Shown here piece after piece: positions 8,801 to 11,210 of a DNA stretch of 11,210 nucleotides. Below the pieces are notes generated by a model. It saw nothing but the letters and a program-made list of their open reading frames with translations. It searched no databases and had not been told where the DNA came from. Within the stretch, counting starts at the first letter, position 1; each line of letters starts with the position of its first letter. Position numbers and translations under genes: made by a program. This DNA is from Methanosarcinales archaeon. Its GTDB lineage: Archaea > Nanobdellota > Nanobdellia > Woesearchaeales > CG1-02-33-12. Location: assembly GCA_017610505.1 (NCBI GenBank), contig JAFCBX010000015.1, positions 1 through 11,210 on the forward strand, in the 5' to 3' direction.

Positions 8801-9335
8801 TAAAAAACTGCTTGAGAAAAAAGAAGTGCTTGCAGCAGAGAAAAAAGATGTTATTGCAATGATAGATGAGGTTGAAAACAAGAAAAAGGAGCTTTTTATG
8901 GTAACCTTTAATGCAATTAATGAAAACTTCAAAAATATTTTTTCCAAGCTTACATCAAAGGGAATTGCATCTGTTGTATTGGAAAATGAGAAAGAGCCAT
9001 TTGAAGGTGGCCTAAGAATCAAGGTCAAGATAACTGGCAAAAAATTCATGGACATACACTCATTATCTGGCGGAGAGAAAAGTTTAACAGCATTGGCATT
9101 TATATTTGCAATCCAGGATTATAAGCCAGCATTATTTTATGTGCTTGATGAAGTTGATGCTGCACTTGACAAGCATAATTCAGAAAAGCTTTCAAAACTT
9201 ATCAGGAAATATTCTGAAAAAGCGCAGTATATTGTAATATCACACAATGACAGCACAATAACAGAGGCAGACACGCTTTATGGTGTTTCCATGGGCATCA
9301 ATGGAGTCAGCAATGTTGTCAGCCTGAAGATATAA
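5844..9335 (+). CDS. smc: Chromosome segregation protein SMC
   Basis: This is a complete 1163-residue SMC ATPase, the usual length for prokaryotic SMC. SMC dimers use ATP-driven head engagement to entrap and extrude DNA loops for chromosome compaction and segregation. Visible parts: N-terminal head with Walker A GPNGSGKSN (32-40), probable Arg finger Arg58 in LRAEK, Q-loop Gln144 in LQGDINKFV and the conserved MSPEQRRLIVEEIAGI; first coiled-coil arm about 165-510; hinge about 521-661, starting at GIHGTVAGL and ending in the Gly-rich SGSMRGGY; second arm about 670-1030; C-terminal head with ABC signature LSGGEKS (1074-1080) and Walker B ALFYVLDE with Asp1102 and catalytic Glu1103, then the D-loop VDAALD. 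All ATPase residues are intact. No kleisin (scpA) or scpB gene lies beside it here, although scpA often neighbours smc in archaea. The 3' end overlaps the opposing glycosyltransferase gene by 17 bases. Confidence 0.97.
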   Translation: MTRINKIIIRGFKSFAKRTELVFSNNFNCILGPNGSGKSNVMDALCFVLGRMSSKSLRAEKSANLIYNGGKKGIPAKNGEVSIYFDNSKKIFPSDEGEIKITRIVKQTGQSVYKINDERRTRQQVLDMMSVAAVDPEGYNIILQGDINKFVEMSPEQRRLIVEEIAGISIYEDKKKKALNELDKVEGKLNEADIILAERQTYLKELKSERDQALKYKNMNDNIKQNKATFLNIQIIKKEEEQKKFEDNIKNCNKKIAKVLDEITALKKTVSEKRDDIKKITSDIEEKGEKEQIDMQKKVEQLRVNIETNKTRLAICENELVKIDSRKDQLQKDLREIHEKIDSLISEISKLEKIKKGKNNDVLELENSIKNFKKKHRVSNLDEIEKEIEEVEKQEEEGQREIQILREKQQELLREKDKIEYQIQNIDAAMQKVLDVEKESKEDMENLNEKKNDFKKKTLELNKLLNEDSSLAAQLAKSKDNLLSAKGELEKLKVKNIGITEKASANIAVKSILDQKQNIKGIHGTVAGLGHVSAKYSLALEVAAGLRIQSIIVEDDKVAETCIKYLKDNRLGVANFLPLNKIKGATPDNEVKKALSSNGVHNLAIDLVSFDSKFKNAFSYVFGKTIVVDNINVARRLGIGSHRMVTLEGDLIETSGSMRGGYRKKSRVSFQQEDFTKDLQECEKKVNELQEVFDMLQRRRSEVEENIIKLRNKKSALEGEIIKLEKGLHLETGDTEASKKQKDALKEKLKEVDKQITNTEKNIEGSNKKLASIKTKKQEMRIKISGLRNPTLLAELNTFEDKKQEIKNEILEIDSKISSINTQINDILKRDEENIGRILKEQEKEKKDFSAELEQIKERIKKQKEELIKKEKIQKEFRTKFKELFKKRDGINNEILKTESEIMNKEDQNRGTETRMNNLSMKNVEVKAELAGLEKEFEQYENVELLKEKSEESLKREINRFEALIGEFGAVNMRALEVYDNIEKEYKKLLEKKEVLAAEKKDVIAMIDEVENKKKELFMVTFNAINENFKNIFSKLTSKGIASVVLENEKEPFEGGLRIKVKITGKKFMDIHSLSGGEKSLTALAFIFAIQDYKPALFYVLDEVDAALDKHNSEKLSKLIRKYSEKAQYIVISHNDSTITEADTLYGVSMGINGVSNVVSLKI

Positions 9336-10458
9336 TTTCTTTTAATGATCCACCTATTCCCTCGGTTGTTTTATCCCAGTCGTAGAATTCTATGATTGTT
9401 TTTCTTGCGTTTTCCCCTATTTTTGCCCTAAGTTTTTTGTCATCTAGCAAAACAGCTAGTTTTTTGGATAGCTCATAAGAGTTCTTCTTATTAAAGAAAA
9501 AGCCGTTATAGCTGTTTTTTATGTAATCCTTAATATAACCAACAGGTGTTGAAACAACCGCAATTCCGCATGACATTGCCTCCATTGTTGATAGGGATGA
9601 TGTCTCTGTTAATGATGGCATCACATAGATATCCATTGCCTGCAAATATGGAACAATGTTATCAACAGATTCAATAACAATAATATCCTTTTTTGACTCA
9701 AGCATAATTCTTAGTTCCTGAACCCCTTTTCCTATGATTAATAATACAAGGCTATTATATGATTTTCTTAATCTAAGAAAAGCCCTGTAAAGTGTTACAA
9801 GATTCTTTTCTCTTCCAATTCTTCCAGAGAACCCAATAACAGTATTTTTAGGATTAATTCCTATTTTTTTCTTTGCAGCTTTTTTATCTTCTGGTGGATT
9901 GAATTTCAATGTGTCTGTTCCAAGATGAACTATTCTTTTTTTTGTTCTTATATTATGCCAGTTCAATATCTCTGCAACCTCTAATGATGGGACCATCAAT
10001 AGGCAGCATTTGTTGTATAAACACCTTGTAACTACCTTGGTAAAAAAGCTTATTGATTTTCTAAAAGGATTCTTTTTTGATATGCTCTTTGAGAAAAGCT
10101 CCCATTCAATAGAGTGTATGTATGCTGCAACAGGTTTTTTGAAAAATCTTGCAGTTAGTATTGCAAGCATTCCTATTGGGCCGATTGTCTGTGTCCATAC
10201 AATATCTGCCTGTTTCACAGCTTTTGTTATTTTTTTAATATTAAATTTAGCAGGAGTATAATCTCCTACATGTATTCTTGAAAGAGGTATCCTAGTAATG
10301 CTGATGTTTTTGAAATCTTTTAGTTTACCATTGAATTTTGGTGCTATAACTGTTATTTCATATTCATCTGAAAGTTTTGGAATGATCTCATTAAGAAACC
10401 TTGCAATGCCATCCCACCTTGGGAGAAAAGAATCTGTTGCTATCAAAAGTTTTTTCAT
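9319..10458 (-). CDS. Glycosyltransferase family 4 (GT-B fold)
   Basis: This 379-residue protein would transfer a sugar from a nucleotide-sugar donor to an unidentified acceptor on the cytoplasmic side; no signal peptide or clear membrane span is seen. The N-terminal Rossmann half begins KKLLIATDSFLPRWDGIARF, matching the acceptor-side loop of GT4 enzymes. The C-terminal donor-binding half has VIGFSGRIGREKN (207-219, phosphate-contacting Arg213 and Lys218), LLIIGKG (239-245) and the retaining E-x7-E motif, Glu285 to Glu293 (ETSSLSTME), followed by AMSCGIAVVSTPVG. Length is normal for GT4. Its ATG overlaps the TGA of the upstream PIG-L-type deacetylase by four bases (ATGA) with no obvious Shine-Dalgarno, implying translational coupling. 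That pairing suggests transfer of GlcNAc that is then de-N-acetylated, as with BshA/BshB or PIG-A/PIG-L, but donor and acceptor cannot be read from the sequence. Confidence 0.92.
   Translation of the reverse strand: MKKLLIATDSFLPRWDGIARFLNEIIPKLSDEYEITVIAPKFNGKLKDFKNISITRIPLSRIHVGDYTPAKFNIKKITKAVKQADIVWTQTIGPIGMLAILTARFFKKPVAAYIHSIEWELFSKSISKKNPFRKSISFFTKVVTRCLYNKCCLLMVPSLEVAEILNWHNIRTKKRIVHLGTDTLKFNPPEDKKAAKKKIGINPKNTVIGFSGRIGREKNLVTLYRAFLRLRKSYNSLVLLIIGKGVQELRIMLESKKDIIVIESVDNIVPYLQAMDIYVMPSLTETSSLSTMEAMSCGIAVVSTPVGYIKDYIKNSYNGFFFNKKNSYELSKKLAVLLDDKKLRAKIGENARKTIIEFYDWDKTTEGIGGSLKEIISSG
9336..9343 (+). terminator. Possible T-rich terminator after smc
   Basis: TTTCTTTT immediately follows the TAA at 9333-9335. 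It is a plausible archaeal U-tract terminator, but it lies within the coding sequence of the convergent gene and is short, so support is weak. Confidence 0.3.
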
Positions 10459-11099
10459 TTTATCTTGTAAAATTTTTCTGCATACTTGCAGTCATTTTTC
10501 AATCCATTCATAAATGCATTTATATAAACTCCTAGGTAAGGAGGCAGCATTGCAAGAAATTGGCTCTTAAAGCAGTGAAGTGCCTTGAGTTTTATCCTGA
10601 ATGTACTGCTTATATCAATGTAAACCTTTGGAAGATGCCTTTTCCTTATATTAACTGCATTCCATACATCAAATCCGAGAAGGTCACCTTTATAGTTAAT
10701 CTCATCAAGGATTTCATTTACAATCTTGTAAACTGCCCTGTGGTCTTCATGCACATCATCAGGCACGTGGGTAAATATTCTTGAAGACTTCTTTTCCTTC
10801 AAAAGTTTTTTTACCTTGTCCTTAATATCCTTGTTCTTAACTTCTTCAAAGAATTTTCCTTCTTTAAGGCCAAAGAAAACAACGCCAGAGCCGCCAATGA
10901 CTTTGTCTGCATTTTGTGCTTCCTTGACCCTTATCTCAGCACTAACCTTTTTTTTAAGCCAAACATGGGATGTTTCACCATAAGAGAAAATGATTGTAAA
11001 GATTTCCTTTCCTTCTTTTGCATATTTGGCCAGTGTTCCGCCCGGCCCAAGTATCTGGTCATCAGAATGGGCACATATAACAAATATAGATTCTTTCAT
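10455..11099 (-). CDS. PIG-L/LmbE-family zinc-dependent N-deacetylase
   Basis: This 214-residue protein belongs to the family of zinc-dependent de-N-acetylases acting on GlcNAc-containing substrates (MshB, BshB, PIG-L). The N-terminal metal motif is AHSDDQ (10-15) followed by GPGGT: His11 and Asp14 would bind zinc and Asp13 would act as base. The third ligand is in HEDH (117-120), probably His120 with His117 nearby. The family motif is usually AHPDDE, so Pro to Ser and Glu to Gln changes are present; the metal ligands themselves are kept. Length is normal for a compact family member. The protein appears cytosolic. It lies 48 bases downstream of tRNA-Phe on the same strand and overlaps the following glycosyltransferase start by four bases, so the two likely share a transcript and a substrate pathway. 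No Shine-Dalgarno precedes the ATG, consistent with a leaderless message. Confidence 0.9.
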   Translation of the reverse strand: MKESIFVICAHSDDQILGPGGTLAKYAKEGKEIFTIIFSYGETSHVWLKKKVSAEIRVKEAQNADKVIGGSGVVFFGLKEGKFFEEVKNKDIKDKVKKLLKEKKSSRIFTHVPDDVHEDHRAVYKIVNEILDEINYKGDLLGFDVWNAVNIRKRHLPKVYIDISSTFRIKLKALHCFKSQFLAMLPPYLGVYINAFMNGLKNDCKYAEKFYKIK

Positions 11100-11120
11100 A
11101 CAATTAGATAAAAAGTGTTT

Positions 11121-11134
11121 ATTAATTAAGTTTT
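11121..11134 (-). promoter_or_regulatory. Candidate BRE/TATA element for the deacetylase-glycosyltransferase operon
   Basis: The minus strand reads AAAAC (BRE-like) followed by TTAATTAAT, centred about 27 bases before the ATG at 11097-11099. This is the spacing expected of a leaderless archaeal transcript, and no Shine-Dalgarno is present. The whole tRNA-to-gene spacer is AT-rich, so chance resemblance is possible, as is read-through from the tRNA promoter. Confidence 0.35.
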
Positions 11135-11147
11135 CTATTTAGAATGA

Positions 11148-11210
11148 TGGGGCGACGGGAATTTGAATCCCGGACACCATGATCTTCAGTCATGTGCTCT
11201 CTTGCCCAAA
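11148..11210 (-). tRNA. tRNA-Phe (GAA), 5' end beyond the window
   Basis: Read on the minus strand, this is the 3' 63 bases of a tRNA. The anticodon stem CATGA/TCATG (11190-11194 with 11178-11182) encloses the loop CTGAAGA, whose anticodon GAA (11185-11187) reads Phe codons. A five-base variable loop GTGTC is followed by the T arm CGGGA-TTCAAAT-TCCCG, the 3' acceptor strand TCGCCCC and discriminator A at 11148. The next bases are TCA, so CCA is not encoded. The D arm is partly visible (GAGC half of the stem and a GGG-containing loop); the 5' acceptor strand and first D-stem half, about 13-14 bases, lie outside. No anticodon-loop intron is present at the usual site. Confidence 0.93.

Noticed and set aside
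10914..11111. A 65-codon plus-strand frame opposite the start of the deacetylase.
   Set aside because: It is antisense to the conserved zinc-binding region of the PIG-L-type protein and has no recognisable features.
1..11210. Search by eye for CRISPR-type repeats, insertion-sequence ends, integration sites beside the tRNA and long inverted repeats.
   Set aside because: None was seen. The tRNA 3' end is followed by ordinary AT-rich spacer and a conserved gene, with no integrase in the window.

Overview
The window looks like a gene-dense, low-GC chromosome segment from an archaeon. The reasons are an archaeal-type SMC ATPase, TATA/BRE-like upstream elements with some apparently leaderless genes, and a tRNA-Phe with no encoded CCA. 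A DPANN-type lineage (Woesearchaeota/Pacearchaeota-like) is suggested by two protein signatures remembered from those genomes: a cysteine motif of the C-DGT...CGCP type in the large secreted protein, and a YxEI...YNxLP helical tail on the membrane protein. The lineage is an inference. There are no mobile elements or CRISPR arrays, and the only gene-free stretch over 50 bases is the 151-base divergent intergenic region at 5693-5843.

Layout, left to right. (1) 1-496, plus strand: 3' end of a DUF3160-family protein. (2) 519-5692, minus strand: a two-gene operon. Its first gene encodes a 1393-residue secreted mosaic protein: signal peptide, Cys-rich module, a CWB2-like domain that seems to be split, a beta-propeller and a C-terminal gingipain-like (C25, caspase-fold) peptidase domain. 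Its second gene, overlapping by 13 bases and with a strong Shine-Dalgarno, encodes a single-pass membrane protein with an Ig-like ectodomain and a helical cytoplasmic tail. (3) 5693-5843: divergent promoter region. (4) 5844-9335, plus: full-length SMC. (5) 9319-11099, minus: a PIG-L/LmbE-family deacetylase followed, with a 4-base overlap, by a GT4 glycosyltransferase; the latter's 3' end overlaps the SMC 3' end by 17 bases. (6) 11148-11210, minus: tRNA-Phe(GAA), cut by the window end.

Functionally, the SMC and tRNA are housekeeping. The secreted peptidase-like protein and its membrane partner look like one cell-surface module. The GT4/PIG-L pair looks like a two-step sugar-transfer then deacetylation module (GlcNAc to GlcN chemistry), formally like BshA/BshB, MshA/MshB or PIG-A/PIG-L, with unknown acceptor. 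The most unusual features are two related eight-cysteine inserts in the same loop of two different propeller blades, and the combination of CWB2-like, propeller and C25-like domains in one polypeptide.
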